The notes under the pieces were generated by a model. The model was not told the DNA's origin. It saw nothing but the letters and a program-made list of their open reading frames with translations, and ran no database searches. Shown here piece after piece: positions 18,124 to 27,227 of a stretch of 54,445 nucleotides of DNA. The first letter of the stretch is position 1. Each line of letters begins with the position of its first letter. Position numbers and translations under genes: made by a program. This DNA comes from DAOTTI01 sp034437795. Its GTDB lineage: Bacteria > Chloroflexota > UBA11872 > UBA12225. The DNA lies in NCBI GenBank assembly GCA_034437795.1, contig DAOTTI010000006.1, positions 1 to 54,445 of the forward strand. Direction: 5' to 3'.

Positions 18124-18316
18124 CGCCGCCTGCACCTTATCGCCGCTTGTGTCTGATCGCCGTCTGTACCTTGAGCATGTTGGTGGGCTGCTCCAGCGCC
18201 CCGGACGGCGAGTACGAGCACAGACTGCGAGCGCGCTGAGCCCGCATCGCCGGCGACCGCTTCCCAGCGGCCGAACAGAGCAAGGAACGTACCAGGCTCG
18301 CAGCGGCATGCCCTAC

Positions 18317-20998
18317 CTAACGAGAGACAATCTCCCGCGGCACCCGCGCCAGGATCTGGCTCACCACCTCATAGTTGATCGTCCCCAGGCGGGCGGCCAC
18401 CTCTTCGGCGGTGATGCGGTCGCCCCCCTGCTCGCCGATGAGCACCACCTCGTCCCCGACCCGCACTCCCGGAATGTCGGTCACGTCGATCATGCACATG
18501 TCCATACACACCCGCCCGACGACCGGCGCCCGCCGTCCCCCGACCAGTACCTCCCCCCAGGTGGTAGGGCCGCGCCGGAAGCCATCGGCGTACCCGATGG
18601 GCAGCACCGCGATGCGACTGGGGCGAGGCGTCACCCAGGCCCCGCCGTAGGAGACCGGCTCGCCCGGAGGCAGGTCCTTTAGCTGCGCGATCTGCGTCTT
18701 GAGGGCCAGCGCCGGCCGGAACTCGGACGGGCAGGGCGCGTCCTCGCTAGGATGGAGGCCGTAGAGCGCGATGCCCGCCCGGACCAGGTTGAACCGCGCC
18801 TCCGGCAACCGGAAGGTGGCGGCGCTGTTGGCGGCGTGGACGTAGCGCGGCAGGGGCAGGCCGGCGTCCTGCCACTCAGCGAGGACGCGCTTGAAGCGCC
18901 CCAGCTGGGTCAGGGCGTAGGAGAGGTCGGCCGCATCGGCGGTGGCGAAGTGCGTGAACACCCCTTCGATCCGCACGCCGGGCAGGGCGGCGACGCGGCG
19001 CACAAAGGGGACCACCTCTTCCGGCAACAGGCCCAGCCGGTGCATGCCCGTGTCTACCTTGATGTGCACCGGCACGGGACGGCGCTGCAGCGCCAGCGCC
19101 GCGCGCGACAGATGCTGCGCCAGATCGAGCGAGAAGAGCGAGACGGCCACTCCCAGCCGCACCACGTCCCGCGCCTGCCAGGCCGGGGTATACCCCAGCA
19201 CCAGCACCGGTGCACTGATGCCCCGCGCGCGGAGCTGAGCGGCCTCGCTCAGTACGGCAGTGCCCAGCATCGCCGCGCCGTGCTGGAGCACCGTTCGCGC
19301 CACGCGCACCGCCCCATGGCCATAGGCGTCCGCCTTGAGCACGGCCATCACCTCCGCCGGCGCCGCGATCTCCTGCAGCCGGCAGAGGTTGGCGGCGATG
19401 GCCCCCAGGTCCACCTCCATCCAGGCAGCGCGGTCCTGGTGCAGCGGAATGACCTGCCTAGCCCCCGGCGCCTGGCGCACCAGAACGGCCGGCGCCGTCT
19501 CCGGCCGCGCCAGCAGGCGCTCCACGACCCGCTCCAGGCGCGCCCCCTCCGCTCCCTTCACCAGCACCGTGGCCGGCCCAGAGTGCTCGCTCAGGACCGA
19601 CCGCACGCGCGCGACCGTGTCGGCCACGGTGTGCGTCACCGCGACCCGCGCGGCCGGCAGGCCGTGGCCGGCAGCCGCCTGCGCCACTGGCTCCGTGGCA
19701 TCGCCAACGGCCACGAGGTACTCCGCACTCCCCGCAATCGCGCGGCCAATCGGCTCATGGGCCGCCGCGCCGTTGCTCACCTCACCCAGCACGACGATGC
19801 GCGGCGGGGCGCAGGCTGCCAAGGCGTCGAGGGCGCCCAGGGTGGACGGCAGGCTGGCGGAGAAGGAATCGTCTAGGAGCACGCTGCCGCGGATCCCCTG
19901 CAGGGGACGCAGCCGGCCGGGGGGCGGTTCCAGCCCCTCCAGGGCCTGCGCCACCGCACCGAGCGCATGGCCCTGGCTGAGGGCCACCGAGGCCGCGGCC
20001 AGGGCCGTGTAGACGCTGTGCCGGCCAGGGAGGCGCAGGCGAACGCTGGCGCACTCTCCCTGCCAGTGCAGGCGGAAGCGGACGCCCAGCGCCTCCGGCC
20101 ACACGTCCGTCGCCCGCACCGAAGCATCCTCACCGCCGGCATCCCTAGGCGCAGCCGACAGACCGAACCAGGTGATGCGCACCGGCGCGCTGTGGCCCTC
20201 TACCTTGCCACCGCGCCCGCTGGCCTCACTGGTCCCAGTGCGCCCGCTGGCCCTGCCGCGCGCATCCGCCTTCGCCGCCGTCGCCGCCATGGCGACGACC
20301 AGCGGGTCGTCACAGTTGAGAAAGAGGTGCTCGGAGACAGCCTGCGCCAGGGCGCCGTACTCAGCGGCGAGGCGATCCAGCGTGCCGAAGTGCTGGAGGT
20401 GCGCCGGCGCCACGTTGGTGACGATGCCCAACTGCGGCGCCACCAGCTGGCACAGGGCAGCGATCTCGCCCGCGCTATCCGACGCCAGCTCCAGCACCGC
20501 CACCTGGTGCGACGGCGCCAGCCGGCTCAAGCTGATCGGCAGGCCAAACAGGTCGTTGAAGTTGTCGTTGTCGAAGACGGCGCGCGGGTCGTCCCCCAGC
20601 CGGCGCAGGACGGCGGCCACCGCCTTGGTGGTGCAGGTCTTCCCCACGCTGCCGGTCACGCCGATGACGAGCGGCGCCTGCCGGCGCAGCACGTAGGCGG
20701 CCCAGTCCCGTAGCGCGCGGCGGGTATCGTCGACCACCACGCAGGTAGCGCCGGCCGTGGCCAGGTCGGCCGGAGCCGGCGGGCGCTCGCACAGCACGCC
20801 GGTCGCCCCCCGCCGGACGGCGTCCAGGATGAAGTCATGCCCGTCGGCGCGCTCGGTCCGCACGGCGACGAACATCTCGCCCCCGCGGACGTTGCGTGAG
20901 TCGTAGGCGAAGCCTTCGAACTCGCGGGTAAAGACCTCGCCCAGGACACGGGCCTGGGCTCCGGCCGCGCCGGCGAGCAGGTCCTCAAGCCGGATCAC
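18317..20998 (-). CDS. Bifunctional MurF ligase / alanine racemase
   Basis: 893 residues. Residues 1-510 form a UDP-MurNAc-tripeptide:D-Ala-D-Ala ligase, with the ATP loop GVTGSVGKT (113-121), then VLELASDSAGEI and TNVAPAHLQHFG of the Mur ligase central domain, and a C-terminal ligase domain with LGEVSNG. Residues 525-893 form a fold-type III PLP alanine racemase: AVLKADAYGHG with the PLP lysine near 555, HIKVDTGMHRLG, RAGIALYGLHPS, EPVSYGGAWV, and VGRVCMDMCMIDVT. Alr makes D-Ala and MurF consumes D-Ala-D-Ala, both in cytoplasmic peptidoglycan precursor synthesis; Ddl is not in the window. A low-complexity insert (about 242-274) sits inside the MurF half. The two domains are in one frame with no stop between them, so this is a true gene fusion of a kind known in Bacteroidetes. 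Confidence 0.93.
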   Translation of the reverse strand: MIRLEDLLAGAAGAQARVLGEVFTREFEGFAYDSRNVRGGEMFVAVRTERADGHDFILDAVRRGATGVLCERPPAPADLATAGATCVVVDDTRRALRDWAAYVLRRQAPLVIGVTGSVGKTCTTKAVAAVLRRLGDDPRAVFDNDNFNDLFGLPISLSRLAPSHQVAVLELASDSAGEIAALCQLVAPQLGIVTNVAPAHLQHFGTLDRLAAEYGALAQAVSEHLFLNCDDPLVVAMAATAAKADARGRASGRTGTSEASGRGGKVEGHSAPVRITWFGLSAAPRDAGGEDASVRATDVWPEALGVRFRLHWQGECASVRLRLPGRHSVYTALAAASVALSQGHALGAVAQALEGLEPPPGRLRPLQGIRGSVLLDDSFSASLPSTLGALDALAACAPPRIVVLGEVSNGAAAHEPIGRAIAGSAEYLVAVGDATEPVAQAAAGHGLPAARVAVTHTVADTVARVRSVLSEHSGPATVLVKGAEGARLERVVERLLARPETAPAVLVRQAPGARQVIPLHQDRAAWMEVDLGAIAANLCRLQEIAAPAEVMAVLKADAYGHGAVRVARTVLQHGAAMLGTAVLSEAAQLRARGISAPVLVLGYTPAWQARDVVRLGVAVSLFSLDLAQHLSRAALALQRRPVPVHIKVDTGMHRLGLLPEEVVPFVRRVAALPGVRIEGVFTHFATADAADLSYALTQLGRFKRVLAEWQDAGLPLPRYVHAANSAATFRLPEARFNLVRAGIALYGLHPSEDAPCPSEFRPALALKTQIAQLKDLPPGEPVSYGGAWVTPRPSRIAVLPIGYADGFRRGPTTWGEVLVGGRRAPVVGRVCMDMCMIDVTDIPGVRVGDEVVLIGEQGGDRITAEEVAARLGTINYEVVSQILARVPREIVSR

Positions 20999-21341
20999 GA
21001 GCAGATGGTAGCGAGACGAGGCGATGGGGCGGACCGCCCCTGGCCCGTCGCCGGGCGGCCGCCCAGGGGCCCAAGGCAGCGAGCGCGCATTCTCTGAGCA
21101 CAGCCCTCACCTTCTCCCTTTGGCAGAGGACTTTGGGCGGGGCCCTCACCGCCGCCCACCGCCGCCCCCGCCGGGAGCCCCTGCTCTCCCAAAGGCAGAG
21201 GGAACTCATCCGCCGGCCGTGAATGAGCCGGACGAGCGCCTGCGAGACGCGCCGGGCGCTGAAACACCGGCGCCGCCCGCGGGAGGGGCGGCGCCGGCGT
21301 CGGGGGATGGGGGGATGGAGATGAGTCGGGGCGCGATGGGG
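20999..21341. repeat. Intergenic region with decayed dispersed elements
   Basis: About 340 bp. A composite of two elements lies at about 21096-21233: CAGCCCTCACCTTCTCCC, then TCTCCCAAAGGCAGAGGGAA and the right end CCGGCCGTGAATGAGCCGG. A GC-rich segment follows at 21260-21330. No gene seen. Confidence 0.6.
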
Positions 21342-22769
21342 CTACTCCGCCTGGACCTGTGGCGCGGGCCAGGTGCCGAGCGTGGCCCGCACCTCCTGGC
21401 GGGAGCCATCACGCCAGATGGTCAGGGTCACGGTGTCGCCCGGGCTCTTGGTGTCCAGGTAGCCGGCGAGGTCCGGCACGTCCTTCACCGCCCGCCCATC
21501 GACGGCCAGGATCACGTCCGCGCCCCGCAGCGATTCGCCGGCCTCGCTGCGGGCGCCCCGCAGGCCGGCCCGCGCCGCCGGGCTGTCCGGGGTCACCTGG
21601 GCCACCACTACGCCCTGCGAGACGCTGCCGGGGAGGCCCAGCTCAGAGGCAATGTCGGGCGTCAGGGCCACGCCGGCAATGCCCAGCCAGGCGTGCTGCA
21701 CTTGCTGGCCGGCCTTGAGCTGGGGCAGTACCCGCTTGGCCTGGTTGATGGGGATCGCGAAGCCGATGCCCACGTTCGCCCGAACCGGGCTCTCGATGGA
21801 GGTGGTGATGCCGATCACCTCACCGGCGGCGTTCAGCAGCGGGCCGCCGGAGTTGCCAGGATTGATGGCCGCATCGGTCTGGATCAGGCCCCGCATCGGC
21901 CGGCCGGCGGCCGTGCCGAAGCTCCGGTTCACCGCGCTGATGATCCCCGCCGTGATGCTGTGGTCAAGCCCAAACGGCGTGCCAATGGCTATCGCCGGAT
22001 CGCCCGGCTCCACCGCGTCTGAGTCGCCCAGGGCGGCGATGGCGCCCTTGCCGGCCGGGATGTCGGCCTTGAGCAAGGCAAGGTCGTTGCCGGGGTCGCT
22101 CCCCACTACGCGAGCCGGCAGGCGCGTGCCGTCCAGGAGCACCACCGTCAGCCGGTCGGCGCCGGCCACCACGTGGTAGTTGGTCAGAATGTGGCCGTCG
22201 CCGTCGATGATGAACCCGGTGCCCGTGCCACGGGGCAGGACATCTGGCGGGCCGGGAATAGACGGAACGCCCGGGAGGCGGGGCGTCCGCGGCACGCGTT
22301 GCTGCAGTTGGCGCTGCGCCGCCGCCGTCTGCACGCTCACCACGGCCGGGCTGACCCGTCGGTAGATGGCCTTCAGGTCAGCGGTCTCGATCGTGGTCTG
22401 GCGGCTGGTGGCCACCGGCGGGGCGGCGGTGGCCGTCTGGGGCGCCAGCACGCCCCGCCCCAGCATGGCGGCCGTAACTGCGCTCCCCGCCACACCCCCG
22501 GCCGCCCCGGCGAGGAGCACGGCCGCCAGCAGCCCGCCGGCGAGACGCCGGCGAGACGAAGTCCTCTCCGGGGAGCCGCCTCGGTGAGGACCTGGTCCGC
22601 GGCCCCCGCCATCAGGCGCGTCACTGATCGGTGGCGGCGCGCTCCCTGCGCCGCCCGTGCCGGCGCGGCCGGCGTCGTCCGCAGTCGCCTGGAACGTGTC
22701 CTTGTTCGACGGCAGCCATGCGCCGCTCCAGGGCTGCGCGGCGCCGCCGCCCTGCACCTCCGGTTGCAT
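21342..22769 (-). CDS. HtrA/DegP-like serine protease with PDZ domain
   Basis: 475 residues from the ATG at 22769, chosen for GGAGGAGATCG just upstream. A Gly/Pro-rich cytoplasmic N terminus (1-70) leads to one membrane segment (about 75-100, LAGGLLAAVLLAGAAGGVAG), then a trypsin-like domain with catalytic His199 (ILTNYHVVAG), Asp229 (DPGNDLALLKAD) and Ser307 (INPGNSGGPLLN), and a C-terminal PDZ domain (about 365-470, including RGADVILAVDGRAVKD and GDTVTLTIWRDG). It should act outside the membrane on misfolded proteins. A kinase/regulator pair lies upstream in the same direction, which is a common arrangement for envelope stress control, but this is inference. Confidence 0.95.
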   Translation of the reverse strand: MQPEVQGGGAAQPWSGAWLPSNKDTFQATADDAGRAGTGGAGSAPPPISDAPDGGGRGPGPHRGGSPERTSSRRRLAGGLLAAVLLAGAAGGVAGSAVTAAMLGRGVLAPQTATAAPPVATSRQTTIETADLKAIYRRVSPAVVSVQTAAAQRQLQQRVPRTPRLPGVPSIPGPPDVLPRGTGTGFIIDGDGHILTNYHVVAGADRLTVVLLDGTRLPARVVGSDPGNDLALLKADIPAGKGAIAALGDSDAVEPGDPAIAIGTPFGLDHSITAGIISAVNRSFGTAAGRPMRGLIQTDAAINPGNSGGPLLNAAGEVIGITTSIESPVRANVGIGFAIPINQAKRVLPQLKAGQQVQHAWLGIAGVALTPDIASELGLPGSVSQGVVVAQVTPDSPAARAGLRGARSEAGESLRGADVILAVDGRAVKDVPDLAGYLDTKSPGDTVTLTIWRDGSRQEVRATLGTWPAPQVQAE

Positions 22770-23109
22770 CGATCTCCTCCACGTCACCTGCCAGGCACGC
22801 CAGCGTGCGGCGGCCATCGCACCTGTTGTGGCCACCGAGCGCGCTGCGAGCCATCGCGCTCGGCCCAGCGATGATGATAGGAACGGCACCTCAAACGCAT
22901 CTCAGGCGAACGTAAGAGGTTGGTAAGAGGCCGGCGGCCCGTTGCATCCGTCGTTGGCACCCCAAAGGGGCATGGCCGATCTTTCACGGCCACCGAGGAG
23001 TTCCCTCTCCCATAGGGGGACGGAAAGGGGCTGGCGCTGGACACGAACGATCCCGCGCTGCATCCCTCTCCCTCTGGGAGAGGGTTAGGGTGACGGCTCC
23101 GCTGTGAAG
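22770..23109. repeat. Intergenic region with two dispersed repeats
   Basis: About 340 bp between the kinase stop and the HtrA start. At 22988-23020 is GAGTTCCCTCTCCC with ATAGGGGGACGG, and at 23060-23100 is CATCCCTCTCCCTCTGGGAG, AGGGTTAGGGTGACGGCTCC and TGTGAA. Upstream DNA near 22900 likely contains the HtrA promoter; none could be assigned. Confidence 0.6.
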
Positions 23110-24825
23110 TCAGCCATGCCCCTCCCCTGAAGCACCAGGGCGGCATGCGAATGGCCGGCCATCAACATGCAGCAATGCAGGCGAATGGCCCGCCTGCCAC
23201 GGGTGCAGGGAAGGAGTAACGGCGGAGGCGGTCTCTGCGTCAAGCGGCTGGCGCTGCTGGCTCAGGGTGTGGCTAGTCGCCGGCAGCGTTACCGTAAAGA
23301 TGCTGCCGGCCCCCGGCGAGCTTTCCACCGTGATCCGGCCGCCGTGGGCCTCGGCGATCCACTTGCCGATGGCCAGGCCCAGCCCCGTGCCGCCGGCGCG
23401 CCGTGCGCGGTCGGCGCGGTAGAAGCGCTCGAAGATGTGGGGCAGGTCCTCCGGCGCGATCCCCACGCCGGTGTCGACCACCGCGATATGCGCCAGCCTC
23501 GTGCCGCCCGCGCCGAACTCCACGCGCAGGCCCAGCGTGATGCTCCCGCCCGCTGGTGTGTACTTGATGGCGTTGTCCACCAGGATCAGCAGGAGCTGGC
23601 GCAGCGCGTCGGCGTCGCCCAGCACCTCCGCATCGACCCCGGCCACACGCACCACGCTGATGGCGTGCCTGCCTTCCGATAAGACGCGCCCTTGCTGCGC
23701 CACGGCCTCGATCAGCGGCCCCAGCGCCACCGGCTTGCGCTCCAGCAGCTGCCCTGCGTCAGCGCGGGCCAGCACCAGCAGGTCATTCACCAGGCGGCTC
23801 ATCCGCTCCGATTCGGCCACAATCTGCTCTACGGCCGCCTGGCGATCTTCCGGCGTCAGCATGTCCAGCCGGCGCAGCAGGGACGCATTGCCCCGCACCG
23901 TGGTGAGCGGGGTGCGTAGCTCGTGCGAGGCGTCGGCCACGAAGCGGCGCTGCGACTGCAGGGCGGCCTCCAGCCGCTCATTAGCTCGCTGGAGGGCGCC
24001 ATAGGCGCTCTGCAGCCGGTCCAGCATCCCATTGAACGTCGCCGCCAGGCGCCCGACCTCGTCCGGCGCCGCGCCGGGCTTGATCGCCACCCGCCGGCTG
24101 AAGTCCTGGGTCTCGCCGATCCGCTCGGCCTCGCGGGTGAGGCGGTCGATCGGGCGCAGGGCGGCGCGGGCCACCAGCAGGCCCAGCAGGGCACAGATGG
24201 CCACACTGCCCACAGCGCCGGCTGCCAGGATCAGCCGTAGGCGGGCCAGCGCCGCCTCCGTCGGCCCCACCGGCCGCGCCACCTGCAGCATGCCGATGGT
24301 AGTGTCGCCTAGCCGGAGGGGCCCGTTGTACAGCCGCAGGTCCTGCCCCGCCACCTGCACGTTCTCGAACCGCACCTGCCCGCTGGCCGCCTCGGCCAGC
24401 GCCTCGCGCGAAACCGGCAGGGAGTAGCGTCCCAGCGTGTCCGACCGGACGATCGTGCCGTCGGCCAGTACGGCCTGGACCACGGCCCCTGTGATCGCAT
24501 CGACGCCGGACAGGTCGACGAAGGGCCGGCCGGCGGACGTCCGGCCCACAGTGACGGAATCGGTCACCACCCGCGCTCGATCCACCAGGCTGCGATCGAC
24601 CTCTGCCCAGAACGCCTGGGCCAGGGTAAGGTAGACGGCCAGGCTGAAGACGAACAGCGTCACGCCGACGAGAGCGGTCGAAAGCAGCGTCAGGCGCAGG
24701 CGAAGGGGCAGGCTGCGCTTCATCATCGCCAGTGTGGCACTACGGGGCCCCTTTCGGCCAGGCAGCGCAGCGCTCACCAGTGCCCCAAGGCTCATTGCCG
24801 CCGGTGTGGCGCCGCGGGGCTTCAC
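23110..24825 (-). CDS. HAMP-domain sensor histidine kinase
   Basis: 571 residues if the GTG at 24825 overlapping the regulator's stop (GTGA) is used; the ATGs at 24726 and 24723 give the more usual N terminus MKRSLPLRLRLTLL and cannot be excluded. Two membrane segments (near 45-67 and 195-220) bracket a short periplasmic sensor; HAMP follows (RPIDRLTREAERIGETQDF), then HisKA with ADASHELRTPLTTVRGNASL, and an ATPase domain with DNAIKYTPAGG, DTGVGIAPEDLPHIFERFYR and GTGLGLAIGKWIAEAHGG. The last about 55 residues are an extra tail. It is the partner of the OmpR-like regulator immediately upstream. Confidence 0.92.
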   Translation of the reverse strand: MKPRGATPAAMSLGALVSAALPGRKGPRSATLAMMKRSLPLRLRLTLLSTALVGVTLFVFSLAVYLTLAQAFWAEVDRSLVDRARVVTDSVTVGRTSAGRPFVDLSGVDAITGAVVQAVLADGTIVRSDTLGRYSLPVSREALAEAASGQVRFENVQVAGQDLRLYNGPLRLGDTTIGMLQVARPVGPTEAALARLRLILAAGAVGSVAICALLGLLVARAALRPIDRLTREAERIGETQDFSRRVAIKPGAAPDEVGRLAATFNGMLDRLQSAYGALQRANERLEAALQSQRRFVADASHELRTPLTTVRGNASLLRRLDMLTPEDRQAAVEQIVAESERMSRLVNDLLVLARADAGQLLERKPVALGPLIEAVAQQGRVLSEGRHAISVVRVAGVDAEVLGDADALRQLLLILVDNAIKYTPAGGSITLGLRVEFGAGGTRLAHIAVVDTGVGIAPEDLPHIFERFYRADRARRAGGTGLGLAIGKWIAEAHGGRITVESSPGAGSIFTVTLPATSHTLSQQRQPLDAETASAVTPSLHPWQAGHSPALLHVDGRPFACRPGASGEGHG

Positions 24826-25553
24826 TCTGGCTCACGGAGCACGTAGCCGACCCCCCGCACCGTATGGATGAGACGGCTGGGGACAGTGCCGTCGGGGAGC
24901 GGCGCCTCCAGCTTGTTCCGTAGGTACCCGACGTACACCTCGAGCACGTGTGTCTCCGCCTCGAAGTTGATGTTCCAGATGCGCTCCAGCAACTGCTCGC
25001 GGGTCAGCACCTGGCGTGGATGGCGCAGGAAGTAGACCAGGAGCTCGTACTCCTTGGTCGTCAGCTGGATGGCGCGCCCGGCCCGCCGCACGTCACGGGA
25101 GGCGGTATCCACCACCAGGTCGGCGAAGCGGAGCAGGCGCTGCGACTCCGGCTCGCGCCGGCGCAGCAGGGCCCGCAGCCGCGCCGTCAGCTCCTCCAGG
25201 GCGAAGGGCTTGACCAGGTAGTCGTCCGCGCCGGCGTCCAGGCCCGCTACGCGGTCGGCCACCTCGTCGCGGGCGGTGAGCATCAAGATAGGTAGCCGGC
25301 CAATCTCATCCTCGCCGGCGCGCAGGCGGCGCAGGACTTCCACGCCGTCCAGCCCCGGGAGCATAATGTCCAGGATCACCAGGTCCGGCGGGTGGTCGCG
25401 CGCCGCCGCCAGGCCAGATGGGCCATCCTCCGCCGTCTCGACTTGATAGCCTTCATACGCCAGGGCGCGCTTGAGAAAAGCAGTGATATTGGCGTCGTCG
25501 TCGACCACCAGCACGCGCGGTCGGCCCGCGCCGGTTCGTTCTGGTAGGACCAT
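24822..25553 (-). CDS. OmpR/PhoB-family response regulator (MprA-like)
   Basis: 243 residues. Receiver: VLVVDDD, phospho-acceptor Asp62 in VILDIMLPGLDG, MLTARD and VKPFALEELTARLRALLRR. Winged helix: LTTKEYELLVYFLRHPRQVL, then TREQLLERIWNINF and a C terminus RLIHTVRGVGYVLREPE. The stop overlaps the kinase start by four bases. It is transcribed divergently from chrA, 107 bp apart, and towards htrA. Its targets are not visible. Confidence 0.95.
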   Translation of the reverse strand: MVLPERTGAGRPRVLVVDDDANITAFLKRALAYEGYQVETAEDGPSGLAAARDHPPDLVILDIMLPGLDGVEVLRRLRAGEDEIGRLPILMLTARDEVADRVAGLDAGADDYLVKPFALEELTARLRALLRRREPESQRLLRFADLVVDTASRDVRRAGRAIQLTTKEYELLVYFLRHPRQVLTREQLLERIWNINFEAETHVLEVYVGYLRNKLEAPLPDGTVPSRLIHTVRGVGYVLREPE

Positions 25554-25620
25554 GCGCTCTCTTCACCCTTATAGTACGCGCTGATGGCACAGTCGAGGTT
25601 TCAGGGAGGCACGGCGGCGC

Positions 25621-25731
25621 CCCGCGCCTCGCGTGGCGCGCCGGTTCATGGCGCAACCGCATGAATGCGGAAGATCAAGAGATTAGTGAAAGCCCCCGCG
25701 CCTCGCGTGGCGCGCCGGTTCATGGCGCAAC
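25621..25731. repeat. Exact 37-bp direct repeat around the chrA start
   Basis: Positions 25621-25657 and 25695-25731 are identical (37 of 37, beginning CCCGCGCCTCGCGTGGCGCG and ending ATGGCGCAAC), separated by 37 unrelated bases. The second copy falls inside the chrA coding region (residues 12-24), the first before its ATG. Each copy contains an out-of-frame ATG opening a short reading frame (MAQ...). Compare the similar 38-bp pair near 52.9 kb. Confidence 0.8.
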
Positions 25732-26980
25732 TGAGCCGGTAGGCGCTGACGGGGCGCCGGCCGCCGGCCGGCTGCGCGAGGTGGCCGCCCTTTTCTTGCG
25801 CCTCGGCTTCACCGCCTTTGGCGGGCCGGCCGCCCACATCGCCATGATGCGCCAGGAGGTGGTCCAGCGCCGCCGGTGGGTGACGGACGAGCGGTTCCTG
25901 GACCTGCTCGGGGCCGTCAACCTGATCCCCGGCCCGAACTCGACCGAGATGGCCATCCACCTCGGCTACGTGCGGGCGGGGTGGGCCGGCCTCGTCGTCG
26001 CCGGCACCCTGTTCATCGTCCCCGCCATGCTGATCGTGCTGGCGCTGGCCTGGGCCTACGTCACCTACGGCGCGCTGCCCCAGGCGCAGTGGCTGCTCTA
26101 CGGCATCAAGCCGGTGATCATCGCCATCGTCGCCCAGGCGCTGTACGGCCTGGCGCGGACGGCCTTCAAGGGGTCGGCGCTCGCCATCGTGGCCCTGGCG
26201 GTGGTCGGGCTCTATCTTCTGGGCGCCAATGAGCTGGCGCTGCTCTTCGGTGGGGGCGCCGCCGCGCTGGCGGGGCAGCTGGCGCTGGCGCGCGTCGTCC
26301 GACGTGGCGCCAGGAAGGCACCGGCCGGCGCGCCGGCGCTCGTGCCCTGGCCCCTTGCCGGCGCCGCCGGCGCCGCGGGCTGGTTCATGCCGGCGGCCGC
26401 CCCGCTGGGCGCCGTTCCGTTCAGCTTCCCCGCGCTTTTCTTCACCTTTCTGAAGAGTGGCGCCGTGCTCTACGGCAGCGGGTACGTCCTGCTCGCCTTC
26501 CTGCGGGGCGACTTCGTCGAGCGGCTGGGCTGGCTGACCGACCAGCAGCTATTGGACGCCGTCTCAGTAGGCCAGTTCACGCCGGGGCCCGTCTTCACCA
26601 CCGCCACCTTCGTCGGCTACCTCGTCGCCAGCGCCTGGGGCGGACCCACCGCGGGCCTGGCCGGCGCGCTGCTGGCCACCCTGGGCATCTTCCTCCCATC
26701 GTTCGTCTTCGTCGCCCTCTCAGGGCCCCTGGTACCCCAGCTGCGGCGCTGGCCCTTCACCGCCATGCTCATCGACGGCGTCAACGCCGCCGCCCTCGGG
26801 CTGATGGCGGCCGTTTTGCTCCAACTCGGCCGCGCGGCGATCGTCGACCCCTTTACCGCCGCCCTGTCCATCGTGGCCCTGGCGGTGCTCGTGCGCTGGC
26901 CGATCAACTCGGCCTGGCTTGTCCTCGGCGGCGGGCTGGCGGGAGTGGCCGTGCAGGCCGCCCCAGCCCTCTGGCGATGA
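25661..26980 (+). CDS. chrA: ChrA-type chromate transporter
   Basis: 439 residues with two homologous halves, the normal ChrA layout. First half: FLRLGFTAFGGPAAHIAMMR, then NLIPGPNSTEMAIHLGYVRA and several hydrophobic helices. Second half: FLKSGAVLYGSGYVLLAFLR, then VGQFTPGPVFTTATFVGYLV and more helices. The protein exports chromate or related oxyanions across the cytoplasmic membrane. The ATG at 25661 lacks an SD, and the first about 36 residues, containing the duplicated DNA, are not found in the family core; the true start is therefore uncertain. The divergent regulator gene is a neighbour but not an obvious chromate sensor. Confidence 0.92.
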   Translation: MNAEDQEISESPRASRGAPVHGATEPVGADGAPAAGRLREVAALFLRLGFTAFGGPAAHIAMMRQEVVQRRRWVTDERFLDLLGAVNLIPGPNSTEMAIHLGYVRAGWAGLVVAGTLFIVPAMLIVLALAWAYVTYGALPQAQWLLYGIKPVIIAIVAQALYGLARTAFKGSALAIVALAVVGLYLLGANELALLFGGGAAALAGQLALARVVRRGARKAPAGAPALVPWPLAGAAGAAGWFMPAAAPLGAVPFSFPALFFTFLKSGAVLYGSGYVLLAFLRGDFVERLGWLTDQQLLDAVSVGQFTPGPVFTTATFVGYLVASAWGGPTAGLAGALLATLGIFLPSFVFVALSGPLVPQLRRWPFTAMLIDGVNAAALGLMAAVLLQLGRAAIVDPFTAALSIVALAVLVRWPINSAWLVLGGGLAGVAVQAAPALWR

Positions 26981-27227
26981 GCACCGCCGGCTCTCCACTG
27001 CTCCCCGCCCCGACGCGGAGACGCGGGGACGCGAGCACCGGCGACGAGGTGTCCGTTTCTGGACTGTCTGGCGCGCGCCCGAATTGGGCGGGGCGTTAAC
27101 CTGGCTCCTTCATCGTCGGTCATCAATGCCCTCTCCCTGTGAGAGAGGGTGAGGGCTCTAGATTGATCAATGCCCTCCCCTTGCGCGAGAGGGCAATGGT
27201 GAAGGCACCACTAGTGAAGCATGGGGG
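26981..27227. repeat. Convergent intergenic region with dispersed repeats
   Basis: GACGCGGAGACGCGGGGACG at 27013-27032 is the GC-rich dispersed motif also seen inside the CehA-like gene. CCCTCTCCCTGTGAGAGAGG with GTGAGGGCTC is at about 27128-27157, and CCCTCCCCTTGCGCGAGAGG at about 27173-27192. No gene. Confidence 0.6.

Noticed and set aside
25621..25731. Calling the chrA repeat a CRISPR array
   Set aside because: Only two copies, overlapping a coding region, no palindromy and no cas gene. Kept as a repeat only.
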